Both the position numbers and the translations under genes were made by a program. The notes under the pieces are model-generated. The model saw only the letters and a program-made list of their open reading frames with translations, was not told the origin of the DNA and ran no database searches. A DNA stretch of 64,000 nucleotides. Origin: Micromonospora costi (GTDB lineage Bacteria > Actinomycetota > Actinomycetes > Mycobacteriales > Micromonosporaceae). Of the stretch, positions 26,504-37,842 are shown in pieces (the stretch's first letter is position 1; every line of letters begins with the position of its first letter). The stretch covers positions 310,001 through 374,000 of the forward strand of contig NZ_RBAN01000002.1 of NCBI RefSeq assembly GCF_003626655.1. The letters run 5' to 3'.

Positions 26504-27712
26504 TCAGTCGGCCAGCGCGCCCGCTGCCCGGCCCTCGTGCAGGGTGAGGTTGCGGCCGTTGGACGGGTCGAAGAGGTGGATCTTCTCCAGGTTGAACCAG
26601 ACCCGGCGGGTCTCCCCCTCGGCCACCGGCGACTCGGCCGACAGGCGGGTGACCAGGCTGGCCCCCGCGCCGGTGAAGTCGGCCGCGCCCGCGTCGGCGG
26701 CCAGCTCCTCCAACTCGGCGGCGCTGGCCCGCTCCCCCTCGACGGTGAAGTAGACGTACTTGTCCGACCCCATCGACTCGACGATCTCCACCGGCGCCTC
26801 GAACTCCAGCCCCCGGCGACGGGTCTCGTCGTCGATCAGCGCGGCATCCTCGAAGTGCTCCGGCCGGACGCCGAGGATCAGCTCGCGCGGCGCGTCGGCA
26901 CCGTCGAGCTGCCGCCGCACCCGGTCCCCGATCGGCACGTCACCGAGCGCGGTACGCAGGCGACCGTCCTCCACGGCGGCGTGCAGGAAGTTCATCGACG
27001 GCGAGCCGATGAAGCCGGCCACGAAGAGGTTGCGAGGGTGGTCGTACAGCTCCTGCGGCGGGCCGACCTGCTGGACCTCACCGCCGCGCATGATCACCAC
27101 GCGGTCGCCGAGGGTCATGGCCTCGGTCTGGTCGTGAGTGACGTACACCGTGGTGGTGCCGAGCTGCTTCTGCAGCCGCGACACCACGGTGCGCATCTGC
27201 ACCCGCAGCTTGGCGTCCAGGTTGGACAGCGGCTCGTCCATGAGGAACGCCTTGGGCTGGCGGACGATCGCCCGGCCCATGGCCACGCGCTGCCGCTGCC
27301 CGCCGGAGAGGTTCGACGGCTTGCGGTCCAGCAGCGCGGTCAGCTCCAGCACCTTCGCCGCGTCCTCGACCTTGGCGTTGATCGTCTCCCGGTCCAGCTT
27401 CTGCAGCCGCAGCGGGAACGCCATGTTCTCGCGCACCGTCATGTTCGGGTAGAGCGCGTACGACTGGAAGACCATCGCGATGTCACGGTCGCGGGGCGCC
27501 TTGTCGTTGACCCGCTGGCCGCCGATGCGCAGCTCACCGGAGCTGATGTCCTCCAGGCCGGCGATCATGTTGAGGGTGGTGGACTTCCCGCAGCCGGACG
27601 GGCCGACCAGGATCACGAACTCGCCATCGGCGATCTCCAGGTCCACGTCGCGCACCGCGACCGTCCCGTCCGGGAACCGCTTGCTCACCTTGTCGAGCAC
27701 GATGTCAGCCAC
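26504..27712 (-). CDS. sugC: Sugar ABC importer ATPase (SugC/MsmX/MsiK type)
   Basis: A 402-residue ABC ATPase. Walker A GPSGCGKST (about 38-46), signature LSGGQRQRV (about 135-143), Walker B AFLMDEPLSNLD (about 154-165), and a C-terminal TOBE/regulatory domain (about 240-400), as in the MalK/UgpC class. The GTG at 27712 has aggtgg 6 bases upstream. It is the last gene of the lpqY-sugA-sugB-sugC-like operon, 38 bases after sugB. ATPases of this class can serve several importers, so it might also energise the ATPase-less importer at 47969-51201. Confidence 0.85.
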   Translation of the reverse strand: MADIVLDKVSKRFPDGTVAVRDVDLEIADGEFVILVGPSGCGKSTTLNMIAGLEDISSGELRIGGQRVNDKAPRDRDIAMVFQSYALYPNMTVRENMAFPLRLQKLDRETINAKVEDAAKVLELTALLDRKPSNLSGGQRQRVAMGRAIVRQPKAFLMDEPLSNLDAKLRVQMRTVVSRLQKQLGTTTVYVTHDQTEAMTLGDRVVIMRGGEVQQVGPPQELYDHPRNLFVAGFIGSPSMNFLHAAVEDGRLRTALGDVPIGDRVRRQLDGADAPRELILGVRPEHFEDAALIDDETRRRGLEFEAPVEIVESMGSDKYVYFTVEGERASAAELEELAADAGAADFTGAGASLVTRLSAESPVAEGETRRVWFNLEKIHLFDPSNGRNLTLHEGRAAGALAD

Positions 27713-27750
27713 TGTTACCACCTGAACCCTTGGCTACGCACGTTTACCAC

Positions 27751-28587
27751 CTATCCCTTGACTGCGCCGGAGGTCAGGCCGGACACGATGCGGCGCTGGA
27801 AGAAGAGGACGAAGAGGATGATCGGAACGGTGATCACCACGGCGGCGGCGCAGATCGCCCCGGTGGGGTCCTCGAACTGCGACGCGCCCGTGAAGAACGA
27901 CAGCGCCGCCGGCACCGTGCGGGACCGCTCGGTGGAGGTCAGCGAGATCGCGAAGAGGAAGTCGTTCCAGCAGAAGATGAAGACCAGGATCGCCGTGGTG
28001 AACAGCCCGGGCGCGGCCAGCGGCGCGATCACCCGCCGGAACGCCTGCCCCTGGGTCGCACCGTCCATCTTCGCCGCCTTCTCCAGGTCCCACGGGATCT
28101 GCTTGAAGAACGCCGACAGCGTGTAGATCGCCAGCGGCAGCGCGAACGTGATGTACGGCAGGATCAGCCCCGGCCAGGTGTCGAACAGGCCGAGCTGCCG
28201 CTCGATCTCGAACAGCGGAGACACGAGCGAGACCTGCGGGAACATGGCGATCAGCAGGGAGACCCCGACCAGCAGCCGCTTGCCCGGGAAGTCCAGCCGC
28301 GAGATCGCGTACGCGGCCATGGCGCCGAGCACCACGGCGACCGCCGTGGCGATCAGCGCGATGCCGATCGAGTTCACCAGAGCGCGCACGAACTGGTCGG
28401 TGTCGAAGATCGTCCGGTAGTTCTCCAGCGTCCACTCCCGCGGGATGAACTTCCCGTCGGTCAGCGTGGCCGGCGTCTTGAACGACAGCGAGGCGATCCA
28501 CAACACCGGGATCAGCGCGAAGACGACCACGATGACGTCCAGCAGACCCCACCGCAGCTTCGCCCGCGTGGTGGTTTCGGTAGCCAT
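27751..28587 (-). CDS. sugB: Sugar ABC importer permease (SugB/MalG type)
   Basis: A 278-residue permease with six transmembrane helices. The EAA loop that docks the ATPase is [23 protein letters not shown] in form (about residues 178-200, EAA-x3-G motif). The C-terminus [13 protein letters not shown] is typical of MalG-type subunits. ATG at 28587 lies one base after the sugA stop. Part of the trehalose-type importer. Confidence 0.88.
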   Translation of the reverse strand: MATETTTRAKLRWGLLDVIVVVFALIPVLWIASLSFKTPATLTDGKFIPREWTLENYRTIFDTDQFVRALVNSIGIALIATAVAVVLGAMAAYAISRLDFPGKRLLVGVSLLIAMFPQVSLVSPLFEIERQLGLFDTWPGLILPYITFALPLAIYTLSAFFKQIPWDLEKAAKMDGATQGQAFRRVIAPLAAPGLFTTAILVFIFCWNDFLFAISLTSTERSRTVPAALSFFTGASQFEDPTGAICAAAVVITVPIILFVLFFQRRIVSGLTSGAVKG

Positions 28588-28588
28588 C

Positions 28589-29581
28589 TCAACGCCTCTC
28601 GTCGTCCGAGCTGCCCGGGGCAGCGGTGCCGAAGAGCTTCACGAAGACGAACGCGACGATCGCCACGGCGATGAAGATCAGCACGGACATCGTCGACCCG
28701 ATGCCGAGGTTCAGACCCCGGATCAGGTTGTTGTAGGTGAGCATCGACACCGACGACGTCTCGTTGGCGCCCGCCGTGAGGATGAAGATGTTGTCGAACA
28801 CCCGGAACGCGTCCAGCGTGCGGAACAGCAACGCGACCAGGATGGCCGGCTTCATCACCGGCAGCATCACCTTCGTGAACCGCTGCCAGGCGGTCGCACC
28901 GTCGGTCGAGGCCGCCTTGAGCAGGTCCTCCGGCACGAGCGCCAACCCGGCCATCAGCAGCAGCGCCATGAACGGCGTCGTCTTCCAGATCTCCGCCAGC
29001 ATGATGATCGCCAGCGAGCTGGCCCGCTCCGTGAGCGGCGCGCCCTCGCCGAACAGGTTCGCGAGGTAGCCGGTGCCCGGCGTCCACGCGTACCGCCAGG
29101 AGAAGGCCGCGACCACTGTGACGATGCCGTACGGGATCAGCGCCGCGGTCCGCACGATGCCTCGGCCGACCAGCGTCCGGTGCATGACCAGGGCGAGACC
29201 CATGCCGAGGACCAGTTCGACCGCGACGGTGACCACCGTGATCAACGCGGTCACGCCGAACGCCGTCCACCAGAACTCGTTGGTGAGCACCGTGGCGTAG
29301 TTCTCCAGGCCGATGAACTCGCGCTGGTCCGGGAAACGCAGGTCGAAACGCTGCAACGACAGCCAGACCGAGTAGATGATCGGGTAGGCCGTCACCGCGA
29401 GCATGACCAGCGCGGCGGGCGCGCACAGCAGCCAACCGAGCCGCCGCTCGGCCTTCTTGTTCTCGCTGAGCGGCGCCCGGCCCCGGCGGGCCCGCTGGGT
29501 GGGCACCGCCGCGTGGCGGCCGGCGGAGCGTTCCGCGTTGGCGGCGACGTCCGCGCCGGTGGGGGTGGCGTTGACGCTCAC
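28589..29581 (-). CDS. sugA: Sugar ABC importer permease (SugA/MalF type)
   Basis: A 330-residue permease. A 45-residue basic cytosolic N-terminus is followed by six transmembrane helices, with the EAA loop near [15 protein letters not shown] (about 222-236). It starts with a GTG that overlaps the lpqY stop codon (GTGA), so translation is coupled. Confidence 0.88.
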   Translation of the reverse strand: MSVNATPTGADVAANAERSAGRHAAVPTQRARRGRAPLSENKKAERRLGWLLCAPAALVMLAVTAYPIIYSVWLSLQRFDLRFPDQREFIGLENYATVLTNEFWWTAFGVTALITVVTVAVELVLGMGLALVMHRTLVGRGIVRTAALIPYGIVTVVAAFSWRYAWTPGTGYLANLFGEGAPLTERASSLAIIMLAEIWKTTPFMALLLMAGLALVPEDLLKAASTDGATAWQRFTKVMLPVMKPAILVALLFRTLDAFRVFDNIFILTAGANETSSVSMLTYNNLIRGLNLGIGSTMSVLIFIAVAIVAFVFVKLFGTAAPGSSDDERR

Positions 29582-30864
29582 GGCAACACTCCCTTCGACT
29601 CGAGGGCGTCGGCGATGGCCTTACGCAGCTCGTCGCCGGTCTGCTGGGGCCCGATCGCCGACGGCGGCGAGAGCACCGCCGACATCACGGTGGAGATGCT
29701 CTGGTAGGCCGGGGTCAGCGGACGCACCGCCGGATCCTTCAGCTCCTCGAGGATGGTCTCCTTCATGGGGTACGCCTCGGCCATCTCCGGGTCGTCGTAG
29801 ACCTTCTCGATGGTCGGCGGCACACCGTCGTTGATCGCGGAGAACTTCTGGTTCTCCTCGTTGCGCAGGCACTTGGCCACCTCGAACGAGAGGTCGGGGT
29901 GCTTCGAGTACCGGCTCACCGCCAGGTCGACGCCGCCGATGGTGACCCGGCTCGGGGTGCCCTCGTCGATGCCCGGCACCCGCGCCCAGCCCACCTGCTG
30001 GGCCAGGTCCGGGTTGGCCTCCTGCATCGCGGGGTAGACGAACGGCCAGTTGACCTGGAACGCGCCGCTGCCGGACTGGAACTCCAGCCGCACCGGGTCC
30101 TCGGTCGCGTTGCTGAACGACGGCGACGTCACGCCCGACGTGGCGAAGCGCTGCAACTGCTCCAGCGCCCGCACCGCGCCCTCGTCCATGACGGCCTTGC
30201 TGCCGTCCTCGCTGAGGATCCGGCCGCCGGCGCTCTCGGCGAGGGTGTTGTAGAGGACGACGAGGCCCTCGTACTGGGCGCCCATCGTGAGCACCTGGTG
30301 GGGCTTGCCCTGCCGCTTCAAGTCCTGCGCCATCGAGATCATCTCGTCCCAGGTCTTCGGCGGCTGCGGCACCAGGTCCTTGCGGTACCAGAGCAGCTGG
30401 ACGTTGGTGTTCTTCGGCGCCGCGTACAGCTTGCCCTGGTAGCGGGCGGTCTCCAGCGGCCCGGCGAGCGTGCCCTGCTCCACCTCGGCCCGGTCCTGCC
30501 CGGTCCACTCCAGGATCCAGTCGGCGCTTGCGAACTCCTGCGTCCAGGTGACGTCGAGACCGAGCACGTCCATGCCGCTGTCCTCCGCGGCGAGCCGGCG
30601 CACCATCTGCACCCGCTGGTCGTCGGCCTGCCGGGGCAGCACCCGGTAGACGATCTTGTAGCGACCGCCGGCCTGCGTGTTGCAGGCGTCCACCACCTTC
30701 TGCAGGTTCTGCTCCGGCGGGTAGTACAGGTTGATCGTCGGCGTGCCGCTGTCCCCACCGGAACCGCAGCCCGCCAACGGCGCCGCCAGCGCCACCGCGG
30801 CGGCAGCCGCCACCACGCGCACCCGTGGTCGGCGTCGACGTCCGGCCTCGTCAGGGTCGTTCAT
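29578..30864 (-). CDS. lpqY: Sugar-binding lipoprotein (LpqY-like, probably trehalose)
   Basis: A 428-residue extracellular solute-binding lipoprotein with lipobox LAGC (Cys33) and a Gly/Ser linker. The mature N-terminus and the segment DVLGLDVTWTQEFASADW resemble mycobacterial LpqY, the trehalose-binding component of LpqY-SugABC. Gene order (binding protein, two permeases, ATPase) is the same as in that operon. In mycobacteria the system recycles trehalose; here trehalose as substrate is inference from resemblance. ATG 30864 follows gaggggaggggtg. First gene of the operon. Confidence 0.8.
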   Translation of the reverse strand: MNDPDEAGRRRRPRVRVVAAAAAVALAAPLAGCGSGGDSGTPTINLYYPPEQNLQKVVDACNTQAGGRYKIVYRVLPRQADDQRVQMVRRLAAEDSGMDVLGLDVTWTQEFASADWILEWTGQDRAEVEQGTLAGPLETARYQGKLYAAPKNTNVQLLWYRKDLVPQPPKTWDEMISMAQDLKRQGKPHQVLTMGAQYEGLVVLYNTLAESAGGRILSEDGSKAVMDEGAVRALEQLQRFATSGVTSPSFSNATEDPVRLEFQSGSGAFQVNWPFVYPAMQEANPDLAQQVGWARVPGIDEGTPSRVTIGGVDLAVSRYSKHPDLSFEVAKCLRNEENQKFSAINDGVPPTIEKVYDDPEMAEAYPMKETILEELKDPAVRPLTPAYQSISTVMSAVLSPPSAIGPQQTGDELRKAIADALESKGVLP

Positions 30865-31234
30865 CACCCCTCCCCTCTGATCGGCCACGTGCCGGGAGGT
30901 CACCGTGCCCCGGCGCACGGCGAGACGACCGCGAACCGTGCTCAGCGAGTGACGGATCCCGGACGTTTCGTGGCCCCAACACTGCCCGACCTGGGAAGTC
31001 GCGAAACATCGCGCGATCGCCGGCCACGGCTGTGGCGGGGATCACCCGGCGCCCGCCGGGCATGATTGCGCTCGATCCAGGAAGTAGTGGCCTCCGGGCG
31101 CGGGTGACCCCACTACTTTCACGAAATTGCACGATCTTGCCCGGTCACACGCGGACGACGCCCTGACCGGGCGGGGTCGTGGCGCCGCGGAACGCGCTTG
31201 CCAGCCTGCCGTGCCGGGTGGGCATGATGGCCGG
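30865..31234. other. Intergenic region upstream of lpqY operon, with palindromic element
   Basis: 370 bases between divergent genes. It contains one copy of an intergenic palindromic element (31064-31136, listed separately). The segment 30900-31060 is AT-richer than the genes and must carry the lpqY promoter, but I cannot assign its boxes. Confidence 0.45.
31064..31136. repeat. Palindromic intergenic element, copy 1 (degenerate)
   Basis: Contains GAAGTAGTGG (31081-31090) facing CCACTACTTTC (31110-31120), flanked by GATTGCGCTCGATC on the left and GCACGATC on the right. The left half, from GCGCTCGATC through AAGTAGTGG and CTCC, is almost identical to copy 2 at 46605-46677. Confidence 0.7.
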
Positions 31235-31939
31235 ATGATCGCGCGCTTCAAGGACCTCTGTCTCGACACCACGGACGCCCCGCGGCTGGGCGGCTTCTGG
31301 GCCGGCATCCTCGACGCGGAGCTGGTCGACACCGGCGACGGTGACGCCCGGATCGACCCACCGTCCGGGCGGTCGAAGGCCGAGGCGATCTGGGTCAACA
31401 CGGTGCCCGAGCCGCGCAGCGTCAAGACGCGCGTACATCTGGACCTGCGCCTGCCCGAGGGTGACCCGGCGGGCCTGCTCGCGGCCGGGGCCCGGCTGGT
31501 GCGCGAGCCGGACGCGGAGATCGGCTGGTGGGTGCTGGCCGACCCGGAGGGCAACCTGTTCTGCGCGTTCCCGCCCCGCGAGGGCACCCGGCCGGGGCCG
31601 TTCGCCCTGGTCGTGGACAGCGCCGACCCGGTCGCGCAGGCGACGTGGTGGTCCGGGGTGGTCGGCGGCCGGGTGGAGACGAGCGACGAGGGGCACGCGT
31701 CGGTGGTTGGCGCGGCAGGCTTCCCGTGGGACCGCTGGCTGTTCGACCCCGTCCCGGAGCGCAAGACGGTCAAGAACCGGCTGCACTGGGACGTCGACCT
31801 GACCGGCCCGGAACCCACCGCGCTGATCGCGGCCGGCGCCACCCTGCTGCGCCAGCCGGACGCCGACATCAGCTGGTGGATCCTGGCCGACCCGGAGGGC
31901 AACGAGTTCTGCGCCTTCGCGCCACGTCCCACCCAGTGA
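31235..31939 (+). CDS. VOC-family protein with two glyoxalase-like modules
   Basis: A 234-residue duplicated vicinal-oxygen-chelate protein. Module 1 covers about residues 1-110 and module 2 about 118-230. The modules share repeating endings: EIGWWVLADPEGNLFCAF and DISWWILADPEGNEFCAF. Such actinobacterial proteins are usually annotated as glyoxalase/bleomycin-resistance-like, and many bind small ligands without metal. ATG at 31235; no clear ribosome site. Monocistronic. Confidence 0.82.
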   Translation: MIARFKDLCLDTTDAPRLGGFWAGILDAELVDTGDGDARIDPPSGRSKAEAIWVNTVPEPRSVKTRVHLDLRLPEGDPAGLLAAGARLVREPDAEIGWWVLADPEGNLFCAFPPREGTRPGPFALVVDSADPVAQATWWSGVVGGRVETSDEGHASVVGAAGFPWDRWLFDPVPERKTVKNRLHWDVDLTGPEPTALIAAGATLLRQPDADISWWILADPEGNEFCAFAPRPTQ

Positions 31940-32125
31940 GCGGCGGAGCTACCCCACGCAGGCCGCGTGCACTAGCGTCTTCCTAGCTCCGCTGCCAGCG
32001 CGTACGCCGCCGACGTCGATACGCCTCCGGCCGACCCCACCCCGCCCGATCGGTTGGTTCTCGCGGGAACTCCCGCCGCCGACCCCCCGGTTGGGCAGGA
32101 TCGTCCGCAACGAGGAGGTGCCGTC

Positions 32126-32557
32126 GTGCAGGACACCCGCGCTCTCGCCCTGACGTTCGAGGTGAGCGGCCTGCCACCGGTCAAGACCGAGGCGCTGTCC
32201 ATCTTCGCCGCCGGGCACCGGCAGGCGACGAGGGTCCGCGCCCTGCTCGAAGCGGCCTGCGCGGCGGCCCAGCGTACCGGCTGGACCCCGCTCGCCGGGC
32301 CGGTCGAGGTGGATCTCGTGCTGCGCTGCCCGCCGGGGCACCGCACGTCCGACGCGAGCACCCTGCTCGGCGGGGTGTGCGCGGTACTCCAGGACAAGAA
32401 GCGGGTGACCAGCATCGGCCTGGCCCATCTCGGTGTCCTCGTGGACGTCGCGCTCTACGACGACGACCGGCAGATCCGCCGGCTGTCGTACGCCGAGGAG
32501 CCGGCCGAGGACTTCTCGTACCAGGTGCGGGTGGCCGCCGTACCGAACGTGGTTTGA
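32126..32557 (+). CDS. Small protein with RusA-like features, function unknown
   Basis: A 143-residue protein I do not recognise as a named family. GTG 32126 follows gaggagg by 7 bases. Its layout (GPVEVDLVLRCPP strand, TSDASTLLGGVCAVLQDK helix, then VDVALYDDDRQIRRLSY) is reminiscent of RusA Holliday-junction resolvases, in which a D..N helix precedes a YEDDSQ-like strand. The catalytic-Asp pattern is only partly present, so a nuclease role is speculative. It is followed after 47 bases by another small gene. Confidence 0.6.
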   Translation: MQDTRALALTFEVSGLPPVKTEALSIFAAGHRQATRVRALLEAACAAAQRTGWTPLAGPVEVDLVLRCPPGHRTSDASTLLGGVCAVLQDKKRVTSIGLAHLGVLVDVALYDDDRQIRRLSYAEEPAEDFSYQVRVAAVPNVV

Positions 32558-32604
32558 CCGACGACCGCGGTGGGGTACCGCGGACGCCGACGAAGGGAGC
32601 GCCG

Positions 32605-32880
32605 ATGTCGGAGCCACATGTCACGCTCGACCCACGCGGGCTCGATCCCGTGCAGCATAAGCTGCGCGGCCCGCTTGAGGATCAGCTGACCTCGGCGCTC
32701 CGGGCGGCCACCGAACGGGTCCGTGCCGACTACGCGGGCGAACCCGTCGAGCAGGTCTGCCAGCGGCTGCTCGACGAGACCCGCTCAGGGCTGCATCCCG
32801 ACATCGCGGCCGGCTTCAACCCCGACATGGACGAGTTCTGCCGGGTGGCTGTGGCGATCGTGCGCGGCACGGTGGTGTGA
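32605..32880 (+). CDS. Hypothetical 91-residue protein
   Basis: A small acidic helical protein (MSEPHVTLDPRGLDPVQHKL at the start, then DQLTSALRAATERVRADYAGE). ATG 32605 has gaaggga 8 bases upstream. Codon third positions are strongly G/C, supporting coding. It lies in the same orientation 47 bases after the RusA-like gene and ends in front of a long terminator hairpin, so the two probably form one transcript. No function can be assigned. Confidence 0.65.
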   Translation: MSEPHVTLDPRGLDPVQHKLRGPLEDQLTSALRAATERVRADYAGEPVEQVCQRLLDETRSGLHPDIAAGFNPDMDEFCRVAVAIVRGTVV

Positions 32881-32888
32881 CCGGGCCT

Positions 32889-32942
32889 CCGGACGGGTCA
32901 GGACCGGGTCCGCAACTCCCCGGTCCTGACCCAACCGTCCGG
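32889..32942 (+). terminator. Long stem-loop terminator
   Basis: Nine bases after the stop codon of the 91-residue gene. GGGTCAGGACCGGG (32895-32908) pairs perfectly with 32919-32932 over 14 bp, extended by ccggac with gtccgg (6 bp) beyond a 4-base bulge. The stem has about 20 pairs and a 10-base loop. Confidence 0.8.
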
Positions 32943-33203
32943 CGTGGTAGCGGACATCGCCCTGGCACGCCGTGGGCGTGGCACGCCGCCCACGGCGGAT
33001 CTGCCACGACGAGCCGGCCCGCCTGCACTCAGCTCCACGTGCCCACTACCGGACCGTACGCTCGGGCTCACCCCGAAGAGCCGTGAGCGCGGGCTCAGGT
33101 TAGGCGCGTTTCGGCAGGCCGGACAAGGCGTGCGTGGCCTGCCGGAAGCGTGATTGATCTCAACATCGAAAAGCGGCATGTCGGCGTAACGACGCCGTCG
33201 CCG
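32943..33203. other. Non-coding gap with a hairpin at 33112-33144
   Basis: Little of note besides a 9-bp inverted repeat (cggcaggcc / ggcctgccg, 15-base loop), which lies about 60 bases beyond the stop of the DUF4184 gene on the minus strand and may terminate it. No short ORF here looks coding. Confidence 0.4.
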
Positions 33204-33956
33204 TCAGCGCTGTTCCCAGTCGAGACCCGCGCTCGCGCGGCGCGGCTCGGCGGTTGCGGCGAGCGCGCCGAGCAGCACCGCCAGGGCCACCACGTGCAGT
33301 AACCGTACCCCGGTCGCGCCGGTCAACCGCGCCGCCGGCAGGAACGGCAGCAGTGCCGCTCCGGCCACGACGGTCAGCCCCGCGACGCGCCGGAAGACCG
33401 CCGGCCGGACGGGCGGCGCGGGCTCGTCCACGACCCGGGCGCGGCGCGCGAGGCGCCGCATCAGGTCGACCGCGACCACCCCGCCGACCACCGTGCTGGT
33501 CAGATCGGAGACCGTCCACCAGTGCAGGCCGGTGCTCGCGTACCAGTCGATGCCGAGCGCCCGCAGCCAGCCGTCGGTGTGGGTGGCCCGGTCCCAGGCC
33601 ACATGGCTGGCGGCGCCGAGCAGCGCCGAGCCGGCGGTGATCCACCAGCGGTGCGGCCCGGCCCGGGAGATTGCGTGCGCCGGCCAGCGGAACCGACCGA
33701 GACCCGGCAGGTAGGGGATGACGAGGCCCGCGCACCGCCGCACCAGCCAGGCGTAGCCGAGTGCCACCGGCAGGCACCACCAGAGCAGGCCGGCGACGGT
33801 GTGCGTGCCGGTGATCTGGAAGCGGGTGCCCGTGGTCAGGTACGCCACGTCGGGGGCCACCGCGCCGCTGGCGAGCGCGACGCCGTCGAACCAGCGGGGC
33901 CGCCACAGGGCGAGTGGCAGCACCGCGGCCAGGTGCGACGGGAACGTCAGCGGCAT
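33204..33956 (-). CDS. DUF4184 membrane protein
   Basis: A 250-residue protein of the DUF4184 family. The start MPLTFPSHLAAVLPLALWRP and GAVAPDVAYL, ITGTHTVAGLLWW and SHVAWDRATHTDG carry the conserved His/Asp pattern of that family and of related membrane-bound metal-dependent hydrolases. About six transmembrane helices. Function unknown. Monocistronic. Confidence 0.8.
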   Translation of the reverse strand: MPLTFPSHLAAVLPLALWRPRWFDGVALASGAVAPDVAYLTTGTRFQITGTHTVAGLLWWCLPVALGYAWLVRRCAGLVIPYLPGLGRFRWPAHAISRAGPHRWWITAGSALLGAASHVAWDRATHTDGWLRALGIDWYASTGLHWWTVSDLTSTVVGGVVAVDLMRRLARRARVVDEPAPPVRPAVFRRVAGLTVVAGAALLPFLPAARLTGATGVRLLHVVALAVLLGALAATAEPRRASAGLDWEQR

Positions 33957-34029
33957 GCCGGCGCCCCGATCGGCTTCCCGCCGGGCCGCAGCGCGGCGGG
34001 CGCGGACGGCCGGAGGCCCACGGTGGACG

Positions 34030-34740
34030 TCAGAAGTGCCGCAGCAGGTCGGGGAAGGCGGCCAGGCGCAGGACGCCGTGGTCGGTCGGGTCCAGTTCCT
34101 CGTCCTCGAGCACCCAGGTGTTCTGGTTCGGGATGAAGACGGCCTGCATGCCGGCAGCCCGGGCGGGCAGGATGTCCGACCGTGGCGAGTTGCCGATCAT
34201 CCAGGCGGCGGCCGGGTCGAAGCCGTGTTCGCGGGCGAGCCAGCGGTAGGTGTCCGCGTCCTTCTCGGGCACGATGTGCGCCGCCCGGAAGTGGTGCAGC
34301 AGCCCGGACGCGTCGAGCTTGCGCTGCTGCTCCTCCCTCTCCCCCTTGGTGAGCAGCAACAGCTCGTGGCGGCCGGCCAGCTCGTCGAGCGCCTCGGCCA
34401 CGCCGGGCATGAGTTCGATGCGGTGCTCGACCAGCGCCACGGCCAGCCGGTCGATCTCGGAACGCTCGGCGTCCGTGGCGGGCCGCTCGCGCAGTCGTTC
34501 CAGGCACTCCCCCAGGCTACGCAGGAAGACCTTGCTGCCGTACCCGTGCACCACCGCGTTCGCTCGCTCGATGTCGTCGAGGATCGCCCTGATCTCGCCG
34601 CGGTCGAGGGTGGGATGGTCGAGCCACGACAGGAAGTCGTCGATCACCCGCTCGAAGACGACGTTGTTCTCCCAGAGCGTGTCGTCCGCGTCGAAGATCA
34701 GCACCTGCGCCTGCCGGCGGCCCTCCCCGTCCCACGTCAT
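34030..34740 (-). CDS. HAD-superfamily hydrolase
   Basis: A 236-residue HAD phosphatase. Motif I is FDADDTLWENN (nucleophile and general-acid Asp near 16-18), motif II LLLTKG, motif III the Lys in PEKDAD, and motif IV MIGNSPRSDI. A helical cap sits between motifs I and II. Start at ATG 34740. Substrate unknown. Confidence 0.85.
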   Translation of the reverse strand: MTWDGEGRRQAQVLIFDADDTLWENNVVFERVIDDFLSWLDHPTLDRGEIRAILDDIERANAVVHGYGSKVFLRSLGECLERLRERPATDAERSEIDRLAVALVEHRIELMPGVAEALDELAGRHELLLLTKGEREEQQRKLDASGLLHHFRAAHIVPEKDADTYRWLAREHGFDPAAAWMIGNSPRSDILPARAAGMQAVFIPNQNTWVLEDEELDPTDHGVLRLAAFPDLLRHF

Positions 34741-35011
34741 CGGCGTCCCGTCCCTTCACCACGGCTGCTCCCGTCCCGGGCCGGGACTCTAGGGCACCGC
34801 GCCCCGACCGGCCCACCGACTTTCCCGGCCGCGGTCCGTCAAGGGCCGCTGGAACAGCCTCGGCCACCGCCCGGTCGGCCCGCTCGGCCAGTCGGCGTGG
34901 GCTCACCGCCGCCCACCCCTCAGCCTCGGCGAGCCGGCGGGCGACCGTGACGACTAGGTCACGTTCGCTCTGGTCAGCATCCGCGTCGCGAGGTTCGGAC
35001 ACCCGGCTCAT
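34517..35011 (-). CDS. Doubtful small ORF upstream of and overlapping the HAD gene
   Basis: From ATG 35011 the frame reads MSRVSEPRDADADQSERDLV and then a helical ARRLAEAEGWAAVSPRRLAERA segment that looks protein-like for about 60 codons. It then degenerates and overlaps the HAD gene by 224 bases. Either a short real gene has lost its stop by frameshift, or the frame is fortuitous. Confidence 0.25.
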   Translation of the reverse strand: MSRVSEPRDADADQSERDLVVTVARRLAEAEGWAAVSPRRLAERADRAVAEAVPAALDGPRPGKSVGRSGRGALESRPGTGAAVVKGRDADDVGRGGPPAGAGADLRRGRHALGEQRRLRAGDRRLPVVARPSHPRPRRDQGDPRRHRASERGGARVRQQGLPA

Positions 35012-35091
35012 GCTAGGTTCCCGTGACGCCACGCGGCCGATCCGTGACGGATTGTCGACTGTCGACCGCTGGCGGCGAGGGCCGGCCGCCG

Positions 35092-37800
<2,709 letters not shown>

Positions 37801-37842
37801 TCTCGCCGTGGCGTTCGGCACGCCGCTCCGGGTGGAGGAAAC

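Noticed and set aside
32944..33153. Short plus-strand ORF downstream of the 91-residue gene
   Set aside because: No ribosome site, unusual composition and placement inside hairpin-rich intergenic DNA.
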